Shown here one piece after another: positions 1 to 6,866 of a DNA stretch of 30,043 bases. The DNA is from Blautia sp. AF19-10LB (GTDB lineage Bacteria > Bacillota > Clostridia > Lachnospirales > Lachnospiraceae). The notes beneath the pieces are model-generated. The model saw only the letters and a list, made by a program, of their open reading frames with translations, was not told the origin of the DNA and did no database searches. The position numbers and the translations under genes are program-made. Position 1 is the first letter of the stretch; the number at the start of each line of letters is the position of its first letter. The DNA lies in NCBI RefSeq assembly GCF_003461245.1, contig NZ_QTWS01000038.1, forward strand, positions 1-30,043, given 5' to 3'.

Positions 1-1748
1 ATAAGATAGCACATTTTGTTGAAGTTTCTTTATATTTTATTTTATCTAGCACAACAAGTAACTTTAGTTTCTTCGAATTGAGTTTACCTGACGACGATCC
101 AGTCTATACCCTGAAAAAAGTGATGGAGGAATTAGATTTTTCTGGCTTGTTAGCCAATTGTTCAGATAAGGGAAGAACCGGGTACAACCCAATTATGATG
201 TATGCTGTAGTTACCTATGCAAATATGCGTGGAATACGTTCTGTTGACCGTATTGTTGATCTGTGTGAAAGAGACCTTGCTTTTATCTGGCTGACGCGCG
301 GACAAAAACCGAAACGTGATGCTTTTTATGACTTTAAAAACAGGAAGCTGACATCTGATGTCCTGGATGACCTGAATTACCAGTTTATGCGGCGGCTGCA
401 GAAAGAAGGGCTGGTCACATTAAAAGAACTTTTTATTGACGGTACAAAGATAGAGGCAAATGCAAACCGTTATACTTTTGTATGGCGCGGAAGCATCAAT
501 TACCATCTGGCAGGACTTCTGGACTCTATCGACCAGCTTTTTGAAAAATATAATTCTTTTTTGCAGGAGAATGATTATGGAACAAAGTACGAGCTGGGAA
601 ATGCACAGATGTTTGTGATCGAAGGGATGGATAAAGTCCGGGAAGTGATCGAAAAGAACAGAAAACGAAAGCTTGTAAAACATAAAAAGCTTTCAAATAA
701 CCGTATTATAGAGATCGATAACTGTTCACCGCTTGAAATACGGAAACTCCAGAACAATCTCACGATGATCGCAGACAACGAGGGAATCGAATTCGTTTAC
801 GGAAAAGGAAAAAGAAAACCTGCACTTCAACAGCTGCATGAGGAACTGGAACAATGCGGAAAACGACTGATGGAATATAAAGAATGCTTTGAGATCATGG
901 GAAAAGACAGAAACAGTTATTCCAAAACAGATCTGGAAGCGACTTTTATGCGTATGAAAGAAGATCACATGCTGAACGGACAGTTAAAACCAGCATATAA
1001 TGTTCAGATCGCGGTAGAGAATTATTATATCGTACATGGATATGTAAGCAGCGACCGCACCGATTATAATACCCTGATCCCGGTCCTTGAAAAACATAAG
1101 AATGCTTTCGGGAGTATTCTGGAAGAAGTAACTGCGGACAGCGGGTACTGTAGTGAAAAAAATCTGCTTTATTTAAAACGGAATGAAATATCCAGTTATA
1201 TAAAACTGCAGGATCATGAAAAGCGAAAAACACGCGCTTATTCAGAAGATATCAGTAAATATTACAACATGAGGACAGGGATCTTTGAAGATGAACAGTT
1301 CTATATCTGCCATGACGGACGTGAACTGCGGCATCTCAGGACAGAGAGCAAAGAGCAGGATGGATATACACAGACCTTTGAGGTATATGGTTGTGCAGAC
1401 TGCAGCGGATGTGAACATAAAGCGCGCTGTCTGTATAAGTATGATGCGGAGAAAGATGCCGAAAAGAACAAAGTCATGAAGATCAATGAACAATGGGAGG
1501 AACTGAAAGAAAGATCGCATGCCAATATCCAGAGTGAACGCGGGATCTTGAAACGCCAGACACGTTCCATTCAGACGGAAGGACATTTTGGAGATATCAA
1601 GGAAAATGAGAACTTCCGGCGTTTTAATTACCGTTCGGCAGATAAGGTATATAAAGAATTCATGCTGTATGCTATTGGAAGAAATATAAATAAATATCAT
1701 CGTTTTTTATACGAAAAACTGAGAAAATTTGAAGGAAAAACTGCCTAG
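1..1748 (+). CDS. IS1182-family transposase, 5' end probably outside window
   Basis: DDE transposase of the IS1182 type. From the TTG at 78 the frame gives 556 residues ending at the TAG at 1746-1748. Visible catalytic candidates, numbered from that TTG, are D121 in FIDGTKIEANAN, D354 in TADSGYC and E501 in TEGHFGD. A cysteine cluster (CADCSGCEHKARC) before the last acidic residue is usual in this family. The same frame stays open upstream to base 1 without an ATG and reads plausible protein (…TTSNFSFFELSLPDDDP), so the true start is likely left of the window; TTG 78 has no good ribosome site. The catalytic core looks intact. The left inverted repeat is not in the window, so completeness of the element cannot be judged. 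Confidence 0.88.
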   Translation, partial: KIAHFVEVSLYFILSSTTSNFSFFELSLPDDDPVYTLKKVMEELDFSGLLANCSDKGRTGYNPIMMYAVVTYANMRGIRSVDRIVDLCERDLAFIWLTRGQKPKRDAFYDFKNRKLTSDVLDDLNYQFMRRLQKEGLVTLKELFIDGTKIEANANRYTFVWRGSINYHLAGLLDSIDQLFEKYNSFLQENDYGTKYELGNAQMFVIEGMDKVREVIEKNRKRKLVKHKKLSNNRIIEIDNCSPLEIRKLQNNLTMIADNEGIEFVYGKGKRKPALQQLHEELEQCGKRLMEYKECFEIMGKDRNSYSKTDLEATFMRMKEDHMLNGQLKPAYNVQIAVENYYIVHGYVSSDRTDYNTLIPVLEKHKNAFGSILEEVTADSGYCSEKNLLYLKRNEISSYIKLQDHEKRKTRAYSEDISKYYNMRTGIFEDEQFYICHDGRELRHLRTESKEQDGYTQTFEVYGCADCSGCEHKARCLYKYDAEKDAEKNKVMKINEQWEELKERSHANIQSERGILKRQTRSIQTEGHFGDIKENENFRRFNYRSADKVYKEFMLYAIGRNINKYHRFLYEKLRKFEGKTA

Positions 1749-1763
1749 AAAAAAATGCGGCTG

Positions 1764-1787
1764 AAAAAATCCAAACAAGGATTTTTT
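1764..1787. repeat. Perfect 9-bp hairpin after transposase
   Basis: AAAAAATCC (1764-1772) and GGATTTTTT (1779-1787) are exact complements around a 6-base loop, 16 bases after the transposase stop. The T-run lies inside the right arm, so this could end transposase transcription. It could equally be a subterminal structure of the insertion sequence. Confidence 0.55.
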
Positions 1788-1818
1788 GCGGCCAAAAACA
1801 GAAAGTATTTATCAAAAT

Positions 1819-1876
1819 AAAAATATCCTGAACAAGTTGTAGAGCAAGAAAGCTCTGTAACTGTCAGGATATTTTT
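1819..1876. terminator. Long imperfect hairpin, probable bidirectional terminator
   Basis: AAAAATATCCTGA (1819-1831) pairs exactly with TCAGGATATTTTT (1864-1876). Pairing continues inward with small bulges through to AGAGC (1841-1845) and GCTCT (1852-1856), leaving a loop of about 6 bases. The A-run and T-run on the two sides suit termination in both directions. It lies in the roughly 400-base gap between the transposase and the XRE gene (1749-2148), which otherwise holds only small dyads and probably the right end of the insertion sequence; I could not place that end exactly. Confidence 0.6.
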
Positions 1877-2046
1877 GTTTGGTGCTGTCAGCTCTAAAAA
1901 ACGTTATTTATCGACAGCTCCTTTGGCAATCTAAGAATAGAGTTTTGGGATAGAATATGATAAAATGTAAGAGATAAATTGATATTTAATCTATGTAAAG
2001 AACCCAACAACTTTCAGTTTGTATAATTGAAAAAATGAAAAACGCA

Positions 2047-2090
2047 TAGACAACTGTGTCTATTAGTGAAAATACGACATTTCTCGCTTT
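2047..2090. promoter_or_regulatory. Two dyads upstream of XRE regulator, possible operator
   Basis: TAGACA-ACTG-TGTCTA (2047-2062) is a perfect 6-bp inverted repeat. It is followed by an ACGACA…TGTCGT pair starting near 2073. Both lie between a TATAAT at 2022-2027 and the regulator start at 2149. XRE repressors commonly bind such dyads in their own promoters, so autoregulation is inferred. No convincing -35 box was found for the TATAAT. Confidence 0.35.
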
Positions 2091-2148
2091 GTGTCGTGTT
2101 ATTTGCAGATAACAGATCCTATATTTGATGATGAAAGGAGGAGTTGAG

Positions 2149-2754
2149 GTGGACCAAGTAAAAATCGGGAATTTTTTAAAAAAACTTCGCAAAGAAAAAG
2201 GCATTACACAGGAGCAGTTGGCAGAAATATTAAATGTCTCTGGAAGGACCGTATCCAGATGGGAAACCGGAAACAATATGCCGGATATCAGTATTCTTGT
2301 GGATATTGCAGATTATTATGATATCAGCATTCCTGAGATTATCAGTGGAGAAAGGAAAAGCGAGATGATGAATGAAGAAGAAAGAAAAATTGCTAAAACA
2401 ATGTCAGATTATGCAACTACAGAGAAAGAGAAGATTTTTAAGGAAATGAAGCTCCAAAGTGTCATGGGAGTTTGTGCATTGGTTCTATACTGGATTCTGC
2501 ATGAAACAGGTGCATATATGTATAATGATGTGTTAGGAAAGCTTGCCGGCTATTGTGAGACCTTGGTATCTGTGTCAGTCATAATGATGGCAGCATTTAC
2601 GACAGGATCTTTAAGCAAGGTGCGGAGCAAGAGTAGGAAAGTTTTTGTGTTCGAAAATTTCCCAAAACCTATGCAATTAGTTGTAACTGCAGTTGTTGCT
2701 TTTGGTGGAGCTGCTGTGATCAAGCTGGTACTGGTGTATTTTTTCGGCTTATAA
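2149..2754 (+). CDS. XRE-family transcriptional regulator with membrane segments
   Basis: The N-terminal helix-turn-helix spans about residues 5-60 (IGNFLKKLRKEKGITQEQLA…VSGRTVSRWETG), a clear Cro/C1-type DNA-binding domain. Downstream are about three hydrophobic stretches (SVMGVCALVLYWIL; LVSVSVIMMAAFTTG; and LVVTAVVAFGGAAVIKLVLVYF at the C-terminus), so the protein is probably membrane-anchored, an arrangement common in Firmicutes. I chose GTG 2149 (201 aa): the Shine-Dalgarno AAAGGAGG (2134-2141) sits 7 bases before it, whereas the upstream ATGs at 2128 and 2131 directly precede or overlap that site. It is the only regulator gene next to the Wadjet operon, but a terminator at 3174 separates them. 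The target is unknown. Confidence 0.85.
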   Translation: MDQVKIGNFLKKLRKEKGITQEQLAEILNVSGRTVSRWETGNNMPDISILVDIADYYDISIPEIISGERKSEMMNEEERKIAKTMSDYATTEKEKIFKEMKLQSVMGVCALVLYWILHETGAYMYNDVLGKLAGYCETLVSVSVIMMAAFTTGSLSKVRSKSRKVFVFENFPKPMQLVVTAVVAFGGAAVIKLVLVYFFGL

Positions 2755-2776
2755 GTATTTTCAAATTCGTATTACA

Positions 2777-2833
2777 TACTATGGAAAAAGAACTTTTTGA
2801 CATTTCCACACTGCTATGAAGTCAATAATACTC
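2777..2833 (-). CDS. 18-residue micro-ORF with strong ribosome site (possible toxin remnant)
   Basis: On the minus strand an ATG at 2833 is preceded at 9 bases by AAAGGAGGG, one of the best ribosome sites in the window. The ORF encodes MSIIDFIAVWKCQKVLFP and stops at TAG. The first residues resemble the start of small holin-like membrane toxins of Firmicutes, which are normally around 30 residues and hydrophobic throughout; here hydrophobicity is lost after residue 9, so this may be a frameshifted remnant or a leader peptide. It may also be chance. Support comes from the promoter and structured leader immediately upstream. Confidence 0.35.
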
Positions 2834-2885
2834 ATTGGCTTAGCCCTCCTTTCCACTGGATTCCTTTACAGGTTTCTATGTAATC

Positions 2886-2961
2886 AGAGGGTCACAGGTC
2901 TCCGTTTCACTTCGGTCGTTGCAAAACGAGTGCCACTGGCACTCTGCAACCCTCTGGAGAA
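2886..2961 (-). ncRNA. Highly structured segment, candidate untranslated leader or small RNA
   Basis: On the minus strand an outer stem CAGAGGG…CCCTCTG encloses an inner hairpin. In that hairpin GTTGCA pairs with TGCAAC and GAGTGCCA pairs perfectly with TGGCACTC around a one-base loop. A second short hairpin is possible at CCG…CGG around AAGTGAAA, giving a three-way junction. The segment lies directly downstream of the minus-strand promoter at 3001-3029 and upstream of an ORF with a strong ribosome site. I do not recognise the RNA family. The stems are strand-symmetric, so the strand is chosen from the promoter and ORF. Confidence 0.45.
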
Positions 2962-3000
2962 GGACTAACCGCCTACCGTTATGGTAGCACCCATGTTTCG

Positions 3001-3029
3001 ATTATAACAGTTAAAAACTGCAGGCACAA
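3001..3029 (-). promoter_or_regulatory. Minus-strand sigma-A promoter of unassigned transcript
   Basis: On the minus strand TTGTGC (plus 3024-3029) is followed by a 17-bp spacer and a perfect TATAAT (plus 3001-3006), preceded by TG to give an extended -10. No annotated-type gene lies downstream on that strand. The start would fall near 2994, driving transcription through the structured segment and the micro-ORF described separately. Confidence 0.6.
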
Positions 3030-3173
3030 TATAAAGTTAGTAGAGTAGCATCTGTTAGTCGTGGAAGAGAATTTTTTCGACCAGGGTGTCCGGTGCCAAG
3101 AAATCAGGCGAATAAAAATACATGGTGTAAATCAGCCGTTTTTCACTGTATTTTGGAGAGAAAATCATAAGAT

Positions 3174-3205
3174 ACCCGTAGAACTTCGGTTCTACGGGTT
3201 TTTCT
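3174..3205 (+). terminator. Rho-independent terminator with UUCG loop
   Basis: ACCCGTAGAAC (3174-3184) pairs exactly with GTTCTACGGGT (3189-3199) around a TTCG tetraloop, followed by a T-rich run. It insulates the Wadjet operon from transcription arriving from the XRE gene side. Confidence 0.9.
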
Positions 3206-3234
3206 GTTATACTGGAATATAATGATATTTCCTG

Positions 3235-3264
3235 TTGTACAAAAGCAAAGGTCTGATGTATAAT
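3235..3264 (+). promoter_or_regulatory. Candidate promoter of the Wadjet operon
   Basis: TTGTAC (3235-3240), an 18-bp spacer and TATAAT (3259-3264) lie 36 bases before the first gene of the operon and just after a strong terminator. The -10 is perfect and the -35 is partial. No operator dyad is obvious here. Confidence 0.6.
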
Positions 3265-3300
3265 GTTACCATGGAAGCCAAAGCAGGTGGAGAAAATAAA

Positions 3301-3510
3301 ATGGACAAAGTAATATCAACAATTCAGTGGAGCAGAGATGATATAGAGTATTTATTAAAAGACAATGGATATGAAGGAAATACTCAACAAATCGAGCAGT
3401 TCATAGAAAATTTCGATATTGAATATTTTGAGGAAAAATGTATTGAATACGGATGGGAAATCCTGCAGAATGAGGTCGAAAGAATTTTTGAGAGGAGAGA
3501 CTTTTTATGA
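3301..3510 (+). CDS. Small acidic protein of unknown function, first gene of Wadjet operon
   Basis: This 69-residue product begins MDKVISTIQWSRDDIEYLL and looks soluble, acidic and mostly helical; no domain is recognised. ATG 3301 is chosen because GGTGGA lies about 9 bases upstream. An in-frame ATG at 3271 sits almost on the predicted transcription start and has no ribosome site. Its TGA overlaps the jetD start by four bases (ATGA), so the two are translationally coupled, which argues for a linked role. Similar short, mostly helical acidic proteins occur on mobile elements, but I cannot assign it. It may be an accessory or regulatory subunit of the defence system, or a passenger. Confidence 0.75.
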   Translation: MDKVISTIQWSRDDIEYLLKDNGYEGNTQQIEQFIENFDIEYFEEKCIEYGWEILQNEVERIFERRDFL

Positions 3511-4487
3511 AACGAATCTCACTGGAAACCCTTATTCACAGCAGGCAAAATCTTTCTTATCAGGAGCAATACGAATACGTCTGTAAGTTATTACAGGAAG
3601 AAAAGATAAAACCAGTAAAAGCTTCCAGAACAAATGGCAAGAAGCCGGCACTTTATCGGGAATACTGGATTTTGGAAGAGCAAAAAGATTACAGTGTTTA
3701 TATAGAAGAACTGAAATATACTCTTTCAACAAAGATATCAGTAGATTACTACCTGGCACATCCGGATATTTATGAAAAAGAACGTACATGGGTGGTCCTG
3801 TTGGATGAATATCTTAAAAATGATTCGGATCGAATAAAAATCCCGAAATCTCTGAATGAGAGAAGTTTTGAAATATGGAACAGAGAAAAGTTTCTTGACA
3901 GAGAACAGGGAAAGAAAATCCTGAAACATTGTGGGATAAATGTAGAATCCCTGAATGTATACCGAACGACAGAGCCATTGCCATATTATACACATACAAG
4001 AAATGTTCCTCAGAATCTTCTGATTCTGGAGAATAAGGATCCTTTTTTCAGTATGAGAAATCACTTATTAAGTGGACATACTGAAATTTTTAATATAGAA
4101 ACAGGAACATTAATTTATGGTGCGGGGAAAGGAATTATTCGTTCCTTTCAGGATTTTGACTTGTGTGCAGAGCCATATATGAAGCATCCGGGAAACACGA
4201 TATTATATTTCGGGGATCTGGATTATGAAGGGATTGGAATTTATGAAAACCTTGCCGAAAAGTTTAAAGATCAATGGAAAATAATTCCGTTTATACCTGC
4301 ATATAAGGCAATGCTCAGGAAAGCTGAATCCGTAAAAATATTACCAAAGACAAAAGAAAGCCAGAACAGAAATATCAGTTCAGAATTTTTTGCGTATTTC
4401 GATGAACAGACTGTTTGCAAGATGAAAAAAATCCTGGAAGAAGACAGATATATTCCGCAGGAAATATTAAATACCACAGATTTCTGA
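3507..4487 (+). CDS. jetD: Wadjet nuclease subunit JetD (Toprim)
   Basis: JetD is the Toprim-fold nuclease of the Wadjet system, which cleaves circular plasmid DNA after the SMC complex has extruded it. In this 326-residue protein the Toprim motifs are visible: the glutamate at about residue 175 in LLILENKDPF, and the DxD pair at D237/D239 in ILYFGDLDYEGIG. The N-terminal half (about 1-165) is the less conserved DNA-binding region of the family. The start overlaps the preceding small gene by ATGA and has GAGAGGAGAG upstream. In this operon jetD comes first, not last as in the best-known type I layout. Assignment rests on the motifs plus the SMC-like neighbours. Confidence 0.87.
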   Translation: MKRISLETLIHSRQNLSYQEQYEYVCKLLQEEKIKPVKASRTNGKKPALYREYWILEEQKDYSVYIEELKYTLSTKISVDYYLAHPDIYEKERTWVVLLDEYLKNDSDRIKIPKSLNERSFEIWNREKFLDREQGKKILKHCGINVESLNVYRTTEPLPYYTHTRNVPQNLLILENKDPFFSMRNHLLSGHTEIFNIETGTLIYGAGKGIIRSFQDFDLCAEPYMKHPGNTILYFGDLDYEGIGIYENLAEKFKDQWKIIPFIPAYKAMLRKAESVKILPKTKESQNRNISSEFFAYFDEQTVCKMKKILEEDRYIPQEILNTTDF

Positions 4488-4512
4488 TATCATGGCCAGA
4501 AGGAGGATGACA

Positions 4513-6147
4513 GTGCTGTACGAATTTCTGAAAAATTTTCCCCAGCGAATGAAAAATGTGGGTTTGTATGCGGTACTTATCCAGAACAGCATGCAGAAAA
4601 CATCGTGGAAACAGTTCGGATTCGCTAAGTTTGATGAGCAGATGAATCTTATTTTTGCCGTAATGCTTTATATTATGGAACAGTCTTTGAAAGAAGAAAA
4701 TTGTACGATGGATGACATCGGTGCGTATATTGATACCATCAACAGCAGATATCTGCATAAAGAAATTTCCTATGAGGACAGCAGGAAACTTGGAGATTTT
4801 ATTGTTAATGTGATCCTGTCCAACGAAGGTCGTGCCATGTACTTTGATGGATACGATTTTGACCAGAATGATTATCATATCATGCACATCAGTTATGTTG
4901 CCAATCGAATCGTATATCTTGATCAGGAGGTTCGTCGAACCTCTTATTATCTGACGGATGACGGATACAATCTCATCCTTTCTACCCTTGAAATAGAAAA
5001 TAATATGAAACTTACCATCCATGAAATGATCTTTCAGATGCATCTGGAGAAACAGAGCTATGACAAGGCTGTGGATGAGATAAAAAATGTATTTAATCTG
5101 ATGCGCATTCAGTTACAGAAAATTCAGGAAGCAATGGGCAAGATCCGCAGAAATGCACTGAATTATTCTGTCAGAGATTATGAAGAGATTTTGCTGGAAA
5201 ATCTGGATACGATCAGTGATACAAAAGAAAAATTTCAGAAATACCGAGAACTTGTGCGAAGTCGTGTTAAGAAACTGGAAGAAGAAAACATTAACGTGCG
5301 TCGCCTCGGAGAAAAGGAAGAAGAAAATCTGGAGAACCTTCGCATTATTGAGAGTTATCTGAATCGTACCATTGATGAACATCAGAAAATCCTCAGCAGT
5401 CATTTTGATCTCAAGGCACTTTATACCAGAGAACTGGAACTTTTGTCTCAGGTATCACTGATTCGGCGGTTTTCTTTTCGTAATGAGTTTTATGACAAAG
5501 TGCTGGAAAATCCGGCAGCCCTTGAAAATCTGGATTATTTTCTCAGACCTCTGTTTAACCAGGAACCTGAAAAAGTTTACAATCTGAACAAAGCGCTGCT
5601 ATATCAGAAACCTTCCGTCAGAAATGAGGAAGAAGATATAGAAGAAATTCTGGATTTTGATGAAGAGGCATATCGAAAAGAGCAGGAACAGAAGCATAAA
5701 GAAAAGATGAAACAGTACGAAAACAGCCTGGGAATTCTTCTAGAACAGGCTGTTTCGGAGGGCGAAATTTCACTTCTGAATCTGCAGAATAAAATCCATA
5801 AAGATGAAATTACTTCCAAAGAAATTCAGAAACAGCTCATTCCCAGTGTAGAGATTTTTAAAGAAATCATGGTTGAGCTGATACGAAACAAAGAGATCGA
5901 TATAGAAAAAATCAAAAGGGAACGAAGCGAATTCATTCAGGAACAGACAGAAGATTTTCAGTTAAGTGAAATGCTCTTACAGCTTTCAGAAAGCAGATTT
6001 GCAGACCAGAAAATACGCAAGATTGAAGTGTACAGGATTGAAGATGGAAACACTGTTACTTTTGATAACGTACAGACGGAAGTGGGAGAAACGAAGAGCA
6101 TCCGCTGTTCAAATATCCTGATCAGGATTGTAAGAAACGAGGAATAA
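4513..6147 (+). CDS. jetA: Wadjet kleisin-like subunit JetA
   Basis: JetA is the MukF-like kleisin that bridges the heads of the JetC SMC dimer. The product is 544 residues from GTG 4513. Features are an N-terminal helical region (YEFLKNFPQRMKNVGLYAVL), a YYLTDDGYNLIL winged-helix-like stretch near residue 145, a central coiled coil at roughly 190-330, an acidic linker (EEEDIEEILDFDEE) around 370-385 and a C-terminal domain. GTG 4513 is preferred because AGAAGGAGG (4498-4506) lies 6 bases before it. ATG 4492 has no ribosome site and ATG 4507 directly abuts the Shine-Dalgarno. Sequence identity among JetA proteins is low, so the call leans on size, coiled coil and position between jetD and jetB. 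Confidence 0.83.
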   Translation: MLYEFLKNFPQRMKNVGLYAVLIQNSMQKTSWKQFGFAKFDEQMNLIFAVMLYIMEQSLKEENCTMDDIGAYIDTINSRYLHKEISYEDSRKLGDFIVNVILSNEGRAMYFDGYDFDQNDYHIMHISYVANRIVYLDQEVRRTSYYLTDDGYNLILSTLEIENNMKLTIHEMIFQMHLEKQSYDKAVDEIKNVFNLMRIQLQKIQEAMGKIRRNALNYSVRDYEEILLENLDTISDTKEKFQKYRELVRSRVKKLEEENINVRRLGEKEEENLENLRIIESYLNRTIDEHQKILSSHFDLKALYTRELELLSQVSLIRRFSFRNEFYDKVLENPAALENLDYFLRPLFNQEPEKVYNLNKALLYQKPSVRNEEEDIEEILDFDEEAYRKEQEQKHKEKMKQYENSLGILLEQAVSEGEISLLNLQNKIHKDEITSKEIQKQLIPSVEIFKEIMVELIRNKEIDIEKIKRERSEFIQEQTEDFQLSEMLLQLSESRFADQKIRKIEVYRIEDGNTVTFDNVQTEVGETKSIRCSNILIRIVRNEE

Positions 6148-6152
6148 CAGAT

Positions 6153-6866
6153 ATGGCATACGAAGCAGAAGAAATACGCACCAGCCAGGAAATATTTTAT
6201 TATCTTCTGGAGCATCATGAACTCAGAGAAGAAGATGAGCTTCTTTTGTACAAGGCATATGCAGAAGAAGAAGCAGTACGAAATCTGGTAAAGTCTCAGG
6301 GAGAGATAGCAGGCAGTAATATAGAACGGTATGGAAATGTGGTCTATCTTATTCCAAAAGAAGAGAATAATTTCCTTGGTTTTTCCAAGCAGCAGTTAAA
6401 GACTGCATTATGTAAATCAGCAGCAACAGATAAGGACTATTATCTGTCCCAGTTTGCAATTCTTACATTACTTGTGGAGTTTTTTGACGGGCAGGGAAGC
6501 AGCAGTAAATCCAGAGAATATATGCGCGTGGGAGAGTTTATGAACTGCATTTCGCTTCGCCTGAAAGAAGGCGCAGATGAAGAAGAAACGAAGGAAGATA
6601 CAGCAGGAATTTCCTTTCAGGTGCTTTATCAGACCTATGAAGCACTGAAATCCGATGACAGAGGTTCCAGAGCCAAAACGACCAAAGAAGGATTTATCTA
6701 CAATATTCTCATGTTCCTTCAGAAACAAGGGCTGATTGAATATGTAGTGCAGGACGAAATGATAAAGACGACCAGAAAACTGGATAATTTTATGGACTGG
6801 AATCTTTTGAATCAGAATAATTATCAGAGAGTTTTGAGAGTACTGGGGGTGGCAAAAGATGAGTAA
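6153..6866 (+). CDS. jetB: Wadjet MukE-like subunit JetB
   Basis: This 237-residue protein begins MAYEAEEIRTSQEIFYYLLE. It contains predicted winged-helix segments, for example LSQFAILTLLVEFFDG near 110 and FIYNILMFLQKQGLIEYV near 190. That fits the small MukE-like KITE subunit that binds the kleisin. It starts five bases after the jetA stop and overlaps jetC by 8 bases (ATGAGTAA), so the three are translated together. Residues 140-155 form an acidic, likely flexible linker. Identification is mainly by size, fold pattern and operon position. Confidence 0.8.
   Translation: MAYEAEEIRTSQEIFYYLLEHHELREEDELLLYKAYAEEEAVRNLVKSQGEIAGSNIERYGNVVYLIPKEENNFLGFSKQQLKTALCKSAATDKDYYLSQFAILTLLVEFFDGQGSSSKSREYMRVGEFMNCISLRLKEGADEEETKEDTAGISFQVLYQTYEALKSDDRGSRAKTTKEGFIYNILMFLQKQGLIEYVVQDEMIKTTRKLDNFMDWNLLNQNNYQRVLRVLGVAKDE

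Larger units (their letters stand above)
2755..3300. other. Gap between XRE gene and Wadjet operon
   Basis: This stretch of about 550 bases has no conventional gene. From left to right it holds the minus-strand micro-ORF (2777-2833), the structured segment (2886-2961), the minus-strand promoter (3001-3029), unassigned sequence (3030-3173), a plus-strand terminator (3174-3205) and the Wadjet promoter (3235-3264). Confidence 0.6.

Noticed and set aside
2821..3000. Third IS605 remnant suggested by dense hairpins
   Set aside because: Neither the left-end (TTGAATAACTGC) nor the right-end (GAGGATAGAGTTTTTAATTCAC-like) sequence of the two known copies occurs here.
3055..3168. 37-codon minus-strand ORF (MIFSPKYSEKRLIYTMYFYSPDF…)
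   Set aside because: It reads somewhat protein-like but has no ribosome site, begins right beside a terminator hairpin and matches no family I recognise. It may be a decayed fragment.
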